A stretch of 64,000 nucleotides of DNA from Diphasiastrum complanatum (taxonomy: Eukaryota; Streptophyta; Lycopodiopsida; Lycopodiales; Lycopodiaceae), in assembly GCA_029204225.1 (NCBI GenBank), contig CM055093.1, forward strand, positions 28,965,777 through 29,029,776. Direction: 5' to 3'. The position numbers and the translations under genes are program-made. The first letter of the stretch is position 1; each line of letters begins with the position of its first letter. The notes beneath the pieces were generated by a model. That model ran no database searches. It was not told the DNA's origin and was given only the letters and a program-made list of their open reading frames with translations. This document shows, piece after piece, positions 11,415 to 22,499 of this stretch.

Positions 11415-13086
11415 TCAATTTACTGTAGGAGTTAAGGACAGCGTTGCCAGCAGCTTTGTCAAGATGATAACCTTTGTTCTGTATCTCCGAAAATGTGCTC
11501 AGAACTTCTCTATATCGCCATTTGCGACTGTATAAGATGATCACGTTTGAGTAAGTAAGTGCATCAGCTTCAATCTGATCTTTGTTCATCTTTTCAAGAA
11601 GTTTACCGGCAACTTCCAATCCCTTAGGGAATCTCACACATCCATCTATCAATACATTATAGGCTGAAATAGCAGGCTTGATCCCTAGCTCCCTCATATT
11701 GTCGAGAACAAGCAAACCTTGCTGTAGATTCCCATGTTTCACATAACCAGCAATAAGGGCTGTGTACTCAATTACTCCTGGCTGCATTCCCTCCTTTTTC
11801 ATACGCTCCAGGAGCCCCTCTGCCATTTCCATCTTCTTAGCTTTTGCTAGAAGAAGGAACATCAGCTGGTATACTGTCTCATCTGGCTTGTACGGTACAT
11901 GCTCATGCATCCAGTCGAAAACTTGCATAGCAGTCAGCCAATGTTTTTCCTTTCCAAGCTCTGCCAGTGTTTGCTTCAGCTCTGGCATTGTAACCTTTCC
12001 TTCCAATCCTTTCATCAGCACTTCTACTTCCTGACTGCTTCGAACCTTGGTCAGTGAACCCAATATCTCTACAACCCTGCCTGAGGGCTTTTCTGAGACT
12101 GAATGCTTCCCACCGATTGGTCTTAGAATGTGTTGCCATACACTTCCAGCGGAAAACAGCTTTTGTGAAGAATCCCCTTTGTGCTTTTCTACACTGTGGG
12201 CCGTTCGCACAGTCGAGCTAACCCCAGATTCCGCTTCATCCAACTTCCCTGTTCCTGGAGATAATTCAGAATCTTTGCTGCCAGTACTCTGGTGCTCCTG
12301 CCCACTTTGCTGTGTAGCAATCTTCTTCGCAAGGGACTTCAGCACGCTCTGCACCTTCAAACTCGCATTGCTTTCAGAAAATGAAGGAGTTTTACTATCG
12401 AAATGACGCAGCGAGTCGCCCATCAATTTCTTAGCCCTCAGCCATTTCTCGGACGTGGTTTCCGCAATCTGAGATTCAACTAGAATCTCAGCTTCCTTGC
12501 TCGTGTCTTCAACTTTCAAACTACTTTTCGTGCCAGATTTGGCATTTGCCCTCCTCAATTTATTGGGGCTGGCAGTGATCACAGTTTCCTGATCCTCAAT
12601 CTTAGCCACAATCTCGGACTTTCCGCTCAGGGTTCTGATATTCCCTGAAGGTGCATCTGCTATGGTGGGTGAAAAATCCCTTCTAAGTCCACCATGACTG
12701 CACAAGCTTGCATACCTTGCTTTGCTTGATGAGAAGCCACTAAAAGTGTGCAATTTCTCACAGCCATTGCTTCTGAGGCGCCGTCTGCAAGACTGAATCT
12801 GCCACAATGAATTTGTTATTGCAGGATTGGTGGTATGGCATCCCAACCCGCATTGCTCACAAGGCTCACTTCTATAATAACATAAATTACTGCTAAGATT
12901 TGAAATGTAAAAGCCTTGCTTTCTGCGTGCATTTCTCCTGGAGCATGCTTTCCCATGGGCATATCGATGCTGGTGCAGGAGGAGGTTAGTGCGGAAGAGT
13001 TGTTGTTGGAATTTGCTGGATTTGGCGTTGGCGTGGAGAAGCTGATCATAACTCTTAGGCCTGGCTACCATGTCGAGCAGCTCCAT
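11415..13086 (-). CDS. P-class pentatricopeptide repeat protein, first exon
   Basis: PPR proteins bind RNA in plastids or mitochondria and act in processing, editing or translation. The start is the ATG at 13086; an in-frame TGA lies seven codons upstream. About 557 codons are seen. The N-terminus is basic and Arg/Ser-rich with few acidic residues, fitting an organelle transit peptide. Residues about 100-350 are low-complexity Ser/Lys/Glu linker. From about residue 395 four 35-residue PPR motifs follow (for example VIEYTALIAGYVKHGNLQQG, then AYNVLIDGCVRF and LTYSNVIILYSRKWRYREV), and a fifth begins at DKAAGNAVLNSYSKL. The fifth runs into AATTGA-GTATGT, a good splice donor at 11414-11409, after which the frame becomes unrelated hydrophobic sequence. 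So this is exon 1 of a longer gene, or a truncated one. The downstream exon was not found. Confidence 0.85.
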
Positions 13087-13714
13087 TATTATTATCTTGC
13101 TTCAGGCGGCAGAAGCTCACCACTATGAAATAAATCTTGTACCATGCCACATGCATTCTCCTTGCACTCATCCTGAAATACAAGCCATTGGAGAAATACA
13201 AGCTTATCGAACACATGCATTTTTTAAATGTATCATTTTGTTGGCATATTGCAATAGGTGGCAATTTTTTTTTTCAAAATTTTCAATAAAGAATCTATGC
13301 TCATCTCGTTGCGGTTTGAACTTGGATATTTTCCAAGGGAAAGATCATTCGCATCCTATCAACATTATTTCATTGATTGAAAATGGATACATGTTGGAGC
13401 TTGTGTCCCGAAACTTGGGTTTGACAACTTGTGAGAAAATTCTTGGCAAGTTTTAAGAATATACTCACAAAAGTGACATATCATAGCATCTCTCAAAACT
13501 TGCAAGAAAAGAACTCACAAAATTTGGGATCTTGACATTATACGACTAACTTGAATCAAGTTTTATGCTTGTGATCATTTCACATGGATGTTGATTTTTA
13601 GATATGATGAAAAAAGTTTACAGACCTCAGCACTTGGGTCACATATGCCACATCATTGTACACCATCCCAGACACCCCTCCTCTTCCCACCTCTTGTGTC
13701 ACGAATACTCAATG

Positions 13715-13715
<1 letters not shown>
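13087..13715. other. Upstream region of the PPR gene
   Basis: About 600 bp of AT-rich sequence preceding the PPR ATG (minus-strand promoter side). No TATA box could be assigned with confidence. The short open frames here are not convincing genes. Confidence 0.4.

Positions 13716-13745
<30 letters not shown>
13716..13745. repeat. (CA)n microsatellite
   Basis: About 30 bp of uninterrupted ACAC, seen directly. Confidence 0.95.
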
Positions 13746-13747
<2 letters not shown>

Positions 13748-13972
13748 CAAATACATTTTTTACTGTGACATTAATACTATTACTGAATTGTACTTGTCAC
13801 AGTTACAAAAAAAAAGACACGCCGATGATCGTGGACGACTACAAAGCATTGTAGAATTTTTTATAAAAACTTTATATTCCTATGCTGTTAGAGATGGTCA
13901 CTTACGAGCATGTCGATTTCAAACTTGTTTTGGTTTATTGAACATCAAGTGACATTTTTGAAGACAGCACTA

Positions 13973-14190
13973 TGATGAGCTTTAAGTTTCCGAAGTAAGA
14001 CAATGTTATTGAACTATACTTAACTTGCTTTAAGTTACGTACTTATAACGAGCTTTAAGTTGAACTTTAAGTGACTTTATGAAGGCAACACTTTGATGAG
14101 CTTTAAGTTCTCTAAGTAGGACAATGTTATTGAAGTTTACTTGACTTGCTTTAAGTTACTTACTTATTACGAGCTTTAAATTCCTTTCTT
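13973..14190 (+). repeat. Two-copy tandem repeat, unit about 120 bp
   Basis: Both copies contain GATGAGCTTTAAGTT, then GTA(A/G)GACAATGTTATTGAA, ACTTGCTTTAAGTTAC and ACGAGCTTTAA, at 13973-14063 and 14094-14185. The word GCTTTAAGTT recurs six times in this stretch. It is non-coding. Confidence 0.75.
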
Positions 14191-14745
<555 letters not shown>

Positions 14746-14847
14746 ACATTTTTTTGGTTCAATGGCCCTCGCGTGTTTCTCCTCTCTTTGGCGTGTCAAT
14801 GTCTCTGACTGATTGATGGCTTCTACAGCTGGGTGCGGCAGTCCCTT

Positions 14848-14906
14848 GTCGCTTATTGGCACGGGGACAGCCTGGGGACAGCTTTGGCCCCGACCCAATA
14901 AGCGAC
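14848..14906. repeat. Inverted repeat, 12-bp perfect arms
   Basis: GTCGCTTATTGG (14848-14859) pairs with CCAATAAGCGAC (14895-14906). Inside, CGGGG (about 14862-14866) pairs with CCCCG (14888-14892). The loop holds GGGGACAGC twice. A stable hairpin is possible in DNA or RNA. Confidence 0.8.
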
Positions 14907-14964
14907 TGAGATGTGGAGTTAGGGTAGGGGACAAAACACCCCTTGACACGTGTGCGTCGGCAAC

Positions 14965-15085
14965 GCACTGGCGCCGGGACCACACCCACATTGGCGCCAC
15001 CCTCACGCGAGACCACAATGGCGCTGGCGCTATGCTCCGGGACCACACAATGGCGTCGGGACCCTCGCGCGGGAGCACACTGGGG
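14965..15085 (+). repeat. GC-rich imperfect minisatellite
   Basis: Words like GGCGCCGGGACCACAC, GGCGC(C/T)-AC and CGGGACC recur about every 30-45 bp, giving a GC-rich island within AT-rich DNA. Open frames run through it in several phases, which is typical of GC-rich repeats. No gene is claimed. Confidence 0.5.
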
Positions 15086-15976
15086 GGCCCGGAAACCAGG
15101 CCTGTGCACAGGCACCTCCATGTTCACGCATGCATGGGAAAAGGTGGGCAGTTTCATTATATATGCAGGCAAATTCATTTCTCCCAATTGATTATGGGAT
15201 AAATTGAGATCTGCCATGTGGAAAATAGGTTAGACTGGGCGGGCAGACAGGCCGGGCAGCAGCAGGCCGGCACCTGGGACGCGTGTCGAGAGCTGAAGAG
15301 GGTCGGGGCCAAACCCCGACGTGCTAATAAGATACGAGGGCGGTAGTCTGCTTCTATTTTGCTTCACGCCTTTTGCATTTTACTGTTTTTCTGGGTACCT
15401 ACTTTTCACTTATCTCTTCTTGCTGAATCGGTGGTTGCTTTCTACAATGCTTTCATCTGTTCTCTGGAGTTGTGTGGCGGCATGGAGCGTACTCTATCGG
15501 TTTGTTTTTTCTCTTCTTCCATGGCGTCTGATAAGGTATTCCCATCTTCTTGCTACTATTTTTGTTGTCGTTGAGTTTGTGGCTTTGTTGTTTCTACATT
15601 TGTTATGTTAGTTGCTTTGTTCTAGTGTTGTTCATGTCTACCTTATGTCCGTTGTCTTGTACCTTTGTTTTGATGTGTTGATAGGATGAAGTCTTTTGGT
15701 GGTCCTTCCATATTGTTTTTGAGTTTAGTTTGTGGTTTTTTTTGGTCTGTCCACCCCTCTACTATTTTTGAGCTTTTTTCTCATTTATTTATTTGGTGGG
15801 CTATGTGTTTTCTTTATGTTTTCTCTGTGGTTTCTTTTTTATGTTCTTTCGTTGTAACTTTGGGGTTGGTTTTCTGAAATCAAGCTTTATGTATGCTGAT
15901 TTTTTACTTCTGTTTCATAGCTACATAAATCGACCTTTGGTTGCTTATGTTAATACTATACTTGACTCAAAAAATG
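15086..15976. other. GC-rich to pyrimidine-rich transition, no gene recognised
   Basis: 15086-15320 is still GC-rich, with repeated GGGCGGGCAG/GGCCGGGCAGC words. From 15340 the plus strand becomes strongly T-rich with short frames of Phe, Leu and Ser codons. The pattern could be an untranslated exon and intron of an unknown gene, but nothing supports a product. Confidence 0.35.
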
Positions 15977-17217
15977 GCGGTGCTTATTGCTTTTGGTTGG
16001 TCTCAGTTTTGTGGAAAATAGATTTCCCAGCTACTTCATTTCTAGTTTAAAACATAAATGTTTTTTAACCCCTAAAGAGATGAAGTTCTCGGCCTTTGGT
16101 GAGATATAGTATATTTCTTAGATTGCTTTTCCCAGAAAATGGCAGTATGGTTTCTTGCATGCTGAAAATAGGAATTGATGGAAAATCCCTGCAACTTTCT
16201 ATATACTTTAAAGTAGGTTGTTTGTTTTTTGTGTTTTTTTTTTTGTTTTTGTGTTTCTATTAGTATGGCAGTTTTATGTTAGTGTACTACCAAACAGGTT
16301 TCTGGTAGTGTGTCAAAAAATCCTTACAACTTGCTATGTAATAAAAAGCAGGGGTGGCTCTTCTCTTGGTCGTACTAACAACAATTTTTTGACCTGAATA
16401 ACAGGTCATAGTTCACAAGAAATGAGATGGGTAATTCATAAAATTCCAGAAGCACTCTGTTTATTACTCAATGTTTTCCTATCATACGTGCGCAGAACCT
16501 TTTTTAATGATTGTGTTACAAAATTGCTCTCATATTATGTCACGACATTACATTTTTTTAGTTCTATGAGACAGAGTATTATTACAGATACCATGTATAG
16601 GTGCTTATTTCTTTTGGCTGGTCTCAGTTTGTGAAATAAAGATTCCCAGCAACTTCATTGCTAGTGTAAAACAAAAATGTTTCTTAACATAAACCCTTGA
16701 AGAGATGAATTTTTTGGGGCCACTGTTGAGATCTAGTTTTTTTTCTTTCGTTTGAACTATATACATAACTTTGTTTTTCCCAAAATTTAGCAGTACGTAC
16801 ATGTGCGTGCTAAAAAGAAGGAAACAAAGGAAATTCCCTGCAAGTTTATATGTTTTATAAAGCATGTTTCTTGTTTTTGCTTTTGTTGTTGTGTTTGTTT
16901 TTGTGTCTGTTAATGTGGTAGTTTTTTTTTTGTATACTAAGAAGCAGGTTGTTGTTAGTGTGTCTGAAAATCCATGCACCTCAATATATACTATAAAGCA
17001 GGTATAGCTCTGCACGTAGATGTACCGGAAAAAAAGGTCCTGGTTCACATGAAATGAGATGGGTAATTCACAAAATTCCAGAAGTACTCTTTTCTGGATT
17101 TTATAAGCATATTACACAGTGTTATCCACTCATACGTGCGCAGATCCTTTTTTTGCTGATTGTTTTACGAAACTGCACTCAAATGATATCACGACATTAC
17201 ATTTTTGTAGTTAGATG
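15977..17217 (+). repeat. Two-copy tandem duplication, unit about 620 bp
   Basis: Copy 1 runs about 15977-16590 and copy 2 about 16600-17217. Shared landmarks in order: GGTGCTTATT-CTTTTGG, GGTCTCAGTTT, CCCAGC-ACTTCATT-CTAGT, AAGAGATGAA, CATGCTGAAAA or GTGCTAAAAA, ATGAGATGGGTAATTCA, AAAATTCCAGAAG, CATACGTGCGCAGA and TCACGACATTACATTTTT. Divergence is substantial, with small indels. No frame is conserved. Confidence 0.75.
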
Positions 17218-17537
17218 TAGCATAGAATATTAATGACACATATGATGTATAATTTTGGTTGAAGTTGATTGAGGTTATCCAATGAAAAAAATGCCATGGA
17301 TATATATGAGGAAGTTGGTAAAAGAATACTGTTCTTTGGTAAATACTTAACCAAGCTACAGACTTTGGAAGGGTTACATACTTGTGTATAATTTTAATAA
17401 CTTCCAAAACATTGGATCATAACTTAATTTGTCAATATGAGTCATGGTTTAAACAAGATGATCTACTTGACTTTACATTATGTAAATGGTTGTTGTATTG
17501 ATTGTGTTTTGGATTAAAAGCATACACTTAATGTACT
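17218..17537. other. AT-rich, nothing recognised
   Basis: No open frame of note and no repeat seen. It lies between the 620-bp duplication and the GC-rich hairpin cluster. Confidence 0.4.
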
Positions 17538-17630
17538 ACATTTAGGGCCCTGGGGGCCCTAAATGGAATTTAGGCGAGCCCGGGAGGGCGAGCCTCAATT
17601 CCAGTTAGGGCCGCCCAGGGCCCTAAATGT
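17538..17630. repeat. GC-rich cluster of nested inverted repeats
   Basis: ACATTTAGGGCCC (17538-17550) is the exact reverse complement of 17618-17630. A second complementary arm, GGGCCCTAAATG at 17554-17565, gives a 12-bp hairpin with a 3-base loop. Then 17565-17581 pairs with 17586-17602 (6 + 4 + 4 bp around a T/C mismatch and a tandem GA/GA mismatch, loop GGGA). Then TTAGGGCC (17605-17612) pairs with 17619-17626. So three adjacent hairpins are enclosed by an alternative 13-bp outer stem. The whole cluster sits in AT-rich DNA. Confidence 0.85.
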
Positions 17631-17639
17631 GGCGTTATT

Positions 17640-18177
17640 AGCCATTAATATATACGGTCTTAAAACCTTATTTTCATATAGTACGCAGGTACGCTGTGGT
17701 TATTAGATGATTTTGACATTCTTCTCTACGCGTTTTGTGTTTCGCTTGGCCTTCTTTGCTCAGTTTGTGTTTTGCTTCGCCTTCTCTGCTTAGTTTCTTG
17801 ACAGATTCTGGGCGATGCTACTTTCATTTCATTCACAGTCGGAGAATCCGTCTGTCAAGTAGTTCTCCGACTGCAGGAAATCCTCTTTGTGTTTCTAGTT
17901 TCTACAACGAGATGTGCTCCCGAAAAGTAGAAACGACACTAATACGTCATATATCAGGTGGGTGCATATCCAGCTGCATAGATCTCGAATTTGTCCTAAA
18001 CTGCCCAAATTCTGGTTAGGAGATACCTAAATCCCGAGTCTATACAACACTCTTCTTTTCTTGTCTCAAACATGTCTGCAGTCTTCAGAGTCCAGAGGGC
18101 TTGCTGCAGAAAAAAAGTTGAAAGACAAAATTGTTCAACCAAGGACACAACAAAAGGCAAAAAACGCTTAGCAAAAT
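17640..18177 (+). other. Possible leader/promoter region of the LTI65-like fragment
   Basis: Pyrimidine-rich repeats of TTTTGTGTTTYGCTT-GCCTTCT near 17730-17800 and an open frame of 94 codons without recognisable homology. A TAG in frame lies just before the ATG at 18178. No TATA box was assigned. Confidence 0.3.
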
Positions 18178-18480
18178 ATGAAGCATAGTGTGATTGCTCA
18201 TACTTTTTGTGGTTGCTCTGATGATGGATTACCAAGTAAGCAAGATTATATCAGCTCTATAGAACCGAGCACCCCTGAACATGACCAATCTGAGCACACT
18301 GGTAAAAAGTCCATGATGGGCAAGATGAAGGACAAGGCCAACAGGCTGAAGTCAAAGATTAAAAGTTCTTACGCTACCAAAAAGAGCGAATGACGACGAT
18401 GATGAGGAAGATGATGAAGACGACTCCACCTCCTCGCCTGAGCGCAACAGTGAACCATCCGCTAGGATTTATAATGTATT
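18178..18480 (+). pseudogene. LTI65/CAP160-like (low-temperature/ABA-induced) fragment, frameshifted
   Basis: A 71-codon frame starts at ATG 18178 and ends with a Lys-rich stretch, KKSMMGKMKDKANRLKSKIK. It recalls the conserved N-terminal basic motif of plant LTI65/RD29-type hydrophilic stress proteins (KK-S-L-KVK-KAKKIK). The frame stops at TGA about 18391. The next frame continues at once with a run of Asp/Glu (NDDDDEEDDEDD) and then SPERNSEPSARIY. In the family the basic motif is followed by an acidic run and a D/SPE-AP-Y-like segment. So a one-base frameshift at about 18385-18392 splits the fragment, or an intron is missed. Function in the family: cytosolic or nuclear dehydration/cold protection, poorly defined. 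Assignment rests on composition and one motif. Confidence 0.4.
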
Positions 18481-18514
18481 TTTATACGTACTATATTTTC
18501 TGAGTATACGGAAA

Positions 18515-18556
18515 GGGGGGGGGGGGTGAGGGTGGGGGGCAGGGGCAGGGGCGGAA
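18515..18556 (+). other. G-run cluster, possible G-quadruplex
   Basis: Twelve consecutive G are followed by GGG, GGGGGG, GGGG and GGGG separated by one to three bases. This satisfies the usual four-tract quadruplex pattern on the plus strand. It begins about 70 bp after the LTI65-like fragment. Confidence 0.7.
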
Positions 18557-19079
18557 GATTATTGGAAATTATGTGTCCTGCGGTTTCTGAAGAAACCGCA
18601 GGCATGGCTAATAACGTTCATGTTACTTGATGGTATGGAACATCTTTGGTATATGATAAAGCGCTATTACACTCCATGTTGTCGAGAGAGTGGAAGATAT
18701 AAAGGGGGGTGCCAAGGCCCGCCTCCCTCACCCCCCCAAAAAAATGAGGGGAGACAGGGTTTTCCAAAGACTCGAATTCTATACACTGGGTTGAAAAGTA
18801 ACGTAGTATCGAAAAATATACAAAGGGTCAAAAATTTATATTAGGGTGAAAATATCCACATGGGTCGGATTTATCAGACCCGATTCAACTCGATCCAAGG
18901 CCGAACACGCTCGGATAATTTCTGCCTCGATCCAGGGTCAAAAATTTTCTTTTTGACAAAGGATGACATTGGGTTGAAAAAAATTTGACACTGGACTTTT
19001 TGACCTTTGAAAAACTCGAGCCTTCTTTTTCTGGGTTTTGTACAGCATTTAGGATGCTCATTATTCAGGTTGAGCATCG
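18557..19079. other. Non-coding, nothing recognised
   Basis: A few C- and G-rich patches (18718-18765) and short frames only. No gene or repeat family identified. Confidence 0.4.
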
Positions 19080-19190
19080 AATTCCAACAAAACACATATA
19101 CATACAACATGCATGAACAACATATTTACTTTGAAATGTGAGCCATCCATTAACAGACATTTGCAAACACAAATCTCGTCAACTATTTAT
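19080..19190 (+). repeat. Dispersed repeat copy (partner near 22085)
   Basis: ACATACAACATGCATGAACAACATAT, ACTTTGAA-TGTGAG and CCATTAACAGACA-TTGCAAACAC recur in the same order at 22085-22160. A shorter third version lies at 22209-22263. The unit is about 80-100 bp. Confidence 0.7.
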
Positions 19191-19289
19191 TAAGATACTC
19201 CTTGTGCTATTGTTGAACATGGTTAAATTTTGACCCCTACTATGGCCGAGATGTGTGAGATATGTTACATATTCAAGATGCGAGATGTG

Positions 19290-19600
19290 CGAGATTGGTC
19301 ACCATCAAAATCATCGGTCGTCACCCAGATCATCGACGGCCACCTAAATCCACACCATATTTGTACGACCATTGGTCGTCCACCCAAACCATTGGCCGCC
19401 ACCCAAGATTTTGGCCAATTGTCACTGACAAATTTGATCCAAACCATTGACCTTCGACCCAAACCATTGGTCGTAACCCAAATTGTCACCGTCCATTGCC
19501 ATGCGCCTTCAATCATCAATCACCCGTTCTGAGCATCATCCACACGTCTCGACCACAAGCCACCACATAGATTGTCAGTCGTCCATTGCCCATCAACGAC
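19290..19600 (+). repeat. Minisatellite of CCATTGGTCGTCACCCAAA type
   Basis: Variants of CAAACCATTGGYCGYCACCCA recur about every 20-40 bp through this stretch. A related array follows at 22270-22480 (CAAACCATTGATC, CAACGGCCGTAACCCAAATTGTC). The two arrays and the dispersed repeats at 19080 and 22085 suggest one ancestral segment present twice. Confidence 0.6.
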
Positions 19601-19615
19601 GGACACTCTTTACTA

Positions 19616-19618
<3 letters not shown>

Positions 19619-19662
<44 letters not shown>
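19619..19662. repeat. (TA)n microsatellite
   Basis: About 44 bp of uninterrupted TA. Confidence 0.95.
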
Positions 19663-19663
<1 letters not shown>

Positions 19664-20350
19664 CTATTTGTGCACATGTGGTGCGCATGTGTATGGGTGC
19701 ACCCATGCATCCTCCTCTCCTCACCCATGCGTATATACACACTTTCTTAACTAAAAATGATGGGGAGAGAGATGCATGTATGGGGAAAGTGCATATCCCC
19801 ATACATTTTTGCACACTGAGGGGTGGGCCCCAAAAAGATTTCCCACCCCTTCCCTCCCACTAATTAAATTCAAATATCGTTCTCTAAATTCAAATATTTG
19901 AAGTTTGAAGTTAAGGTTTTATTTTTTTTCACGCACTTCAATGTGCTTTAAACTTTAGCCAATAATCTCTATTACATGACTTTTTTATTTATTTTGAATT
20001 ACCACAATTTTATCCATAAATCATGAACATAAAAATTTTCTTGACTACCTTAAAGTGCTTTTTTGTTTTCAATCCTTCAAATCCCTATCTTGACCCACCA
20101 TTTTCAAGAATGTTTAACCACAAGCCCAAACTCACTAGCTTGAACTCCTAAATCGGGAGCAAAAGAGACAATTAAAAGAGAAAAATAGGGGGGGAGGGAG
20201 ATTTGGAACACATGTGCGTGTGTGTGCATGCACGCACGTGTGTGTGTGTGTGCACATCTCCATATAAAAAACTTTTTGTGGATGAGGTATATTGTATGAA
20301 GTATAGAGTCTAGAGTCCTTTTTTCTCCTTCCCTCCCTCCCACAGACCCC

Positions 20351-20353
<3 letters not shown>
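19663..20353. other. AT-rich non-coding stretch
   Basis: No gene. It contains small GT/CA runs around 20214-20250 and short tracts of C and G. Confidence 0.4.

Positions 20354-20433
<80 letters not shown>
20354..20433. repeat. (CT)n microsatellite, about 80 bp
   Basis: Uninterrupted TC/CT repeat. Open frames through it are repeat artefacts. Confidence 0.96.
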
Positions 20434-20437
<4 letters not shown>

Positions 20438-21874
20438 CATACACAGGTTGACCAACCACCCCTAAAGAGAGGGAGGTCCCTCCATGCCCCTCAAAAAAAA
20501 TCAACAAGGTTAAAATGTATGTGCAAGGAGGTGCCTCCATTCCATTAAAAATAAATATATCAATACATACCCCTCCCCCCCCCCCAACCCAACACACCCA
20601 CACACTCACACACACACATTTCTTAAATGTAAATCACCTCCCCTTTAAAACCTAAACCCTCTTAAAAATGTGAAATCCCACTCCTCATGAAACAAAAAAA
20701 GTGAAGGAGCTTTTTGGCTCTTCATAAATTAAGTTTTATTTTTTTTAAAGGGAGACAAAAAAAGGTACCCGTCAAGAAAGACCCCTCCCCCCAAATAGAA
20801 AAAGAAACTTAAGATTTTTAAGGGCGGAAGCATATCTTTTTTTAACACTCCCTTGCCTTTTTTTTGTCACATGGCAAAACCCACCTTGCCATCTCCCCCG
20901 AGCACTTAAACCATCGACCTCTTGCCCACGGTCTCTTGCCCAAACAACTTGCTCTTAACCATTAGGGAGCACACCCGCACTCCTTCCACCCCATATGTTC
21001 CCCCCTTCTCCTGTCAGTCCACCTAAAAAAACATAGTCTGTGGAAGTTGTAGCATAGCTTGTGTCACACAACAAACAAACGTAGTTCATGGTGAAGCAAA
21101 CAAGTATTTTTTAAGAAGGTATTTGCTTCACTTTGTATATCGACTTAATGATTTGTCATGTTTTATTAGCATGCATCTTTATGTCTATAAACAATACTCA
21201 CAATTTTCATTGTTAGAACACATTATATTAAAAAAATTACATATTTTTAAAATATACATGATAAAAATTTCATTTTAGTTACATCATGTAGCATATTCTT
21301 TAATTTATTATTTGTAAATTGGATTTTATATGTCATCTAATAACAGTTGGCTACTTGTGTGTTTGTGCAGATGGTGAACTTGATGGTGAATCATCGTCGA
21401 TTTTCCGTGGAGTTTAGGGAGTCGCTTGGTGATGGAGAACATATTTTTTTCAGCATAGCCATTTGGTTGTTAGAGTTGTATATTCGTTATTTGATCAGTG
21501 AAGAGAGCATCATTGGCGCATATCCATGGAGATTTTGTTTGCCCTTAAATGTAGATTTGCTACTTAGCAACTTATGATATGTTTATAGGAATGGCATCAC
21601 TATTAGTGCGTCTGTCTTTGAGGCAATGTTAGATAGCCTGCTATATAGCCAGGCAATGATATTAGATTTTAAGCAATGACATTTCTACAATGTTTTCAAA
21701 TTGGTTGAAAATACTATCTAAAATGTCTCTTAACCAAAAATGTTATGGGATTCTTTCAATGGTTATGGCTGTTCGATAAGAGTTCAATTTGATTTTCATA
21801 GTGCACACGAGTGAATTTGGATAAATTCTGTAAAACCTACTCTTTGTCCAAGATTTTGACAAACAAAATGCACA
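20434..21874. other. Non-coding, homopolymer-rich
   Basis: C-run at about 20571-20586, A-runs, and AT-rich DNA beyond 21100. An open frame of 76 codons at 21347-21577 shows no homology I recognise. No gene is supported. Confidence 0.4.
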
Positions 21875-22176
21875 AATGTACACACACATACACAACACAC
21901 TTGCATGCACACAAACATAAACATATAATTGTAAACACACTGACTATGTACACACATACATATGCATGCATATATACACAAACCAAATATGCACACACAC
22001 ATACACACATCAAATATGAACCCTCCCACACACACCCGTCACATACAAACCTAAAAGAAAACATCCTCACACATGCACACAAACACACATACATACCACA
22101 TGCATGAACAACATATTCACTTTGAACTGTGAGTCGTCCGTCAACAGACACTTGCAAACACATGCATACAAAATAT

Positions 22177-22210
<34 letters not shown>
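21875..22210. repeat. CA-rich region ending in a pure (CA)n
   Basis: About 330 bp in which CACACA and ACATACA words dominate the plus strand, closing with uninterrupted CA at 22179-22210. Confidence 0.85.
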
Positions 22211-22213
<3 letters not shown>

Positions 22214-22249
22214 CATAAACAACATATTACTTTGAATAGTAGGTCGTCC

Positions 22250-22480
22250 GTCAACGACGGGCTTAATATATTACTTTGAATAATGGGCCACATGAAAACG
22301 ATCATCGGCTTTCCTCCTAAACCATCAGCCGTCATTCAAATCATCGATCGTCATCCAAATCCCATCAACGATAGGCATACCCACTTTCAACCCAAACCAT
22401 TGATCTCCAATTCAATCCAACGGCCGTAACCCAAATTGTCAGTCGCCCATCATTGACGGGCTTATCCACCATTTTAGACC
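22250..22480 (+). repeat. Second minisatellite array (CAAACCATTGATC/CGGCCGTAACCC)
   Basis: Recurrent CCAAA-CATYG-YCGTCAT and CATCAACGA-GGGC words. It is related to the array at 19290-19600. Confidence 0.55.
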
Positions 22481-22499
22481 GCATTAGGACCACCCGTCA

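Noticed and set aside
21796-22208. Cys/Val-rich minus-strand frames over the CA-rich region
   Set aside because: Reading of (TG)n as Cys-Val; no conserved pattern beyond the repeat.
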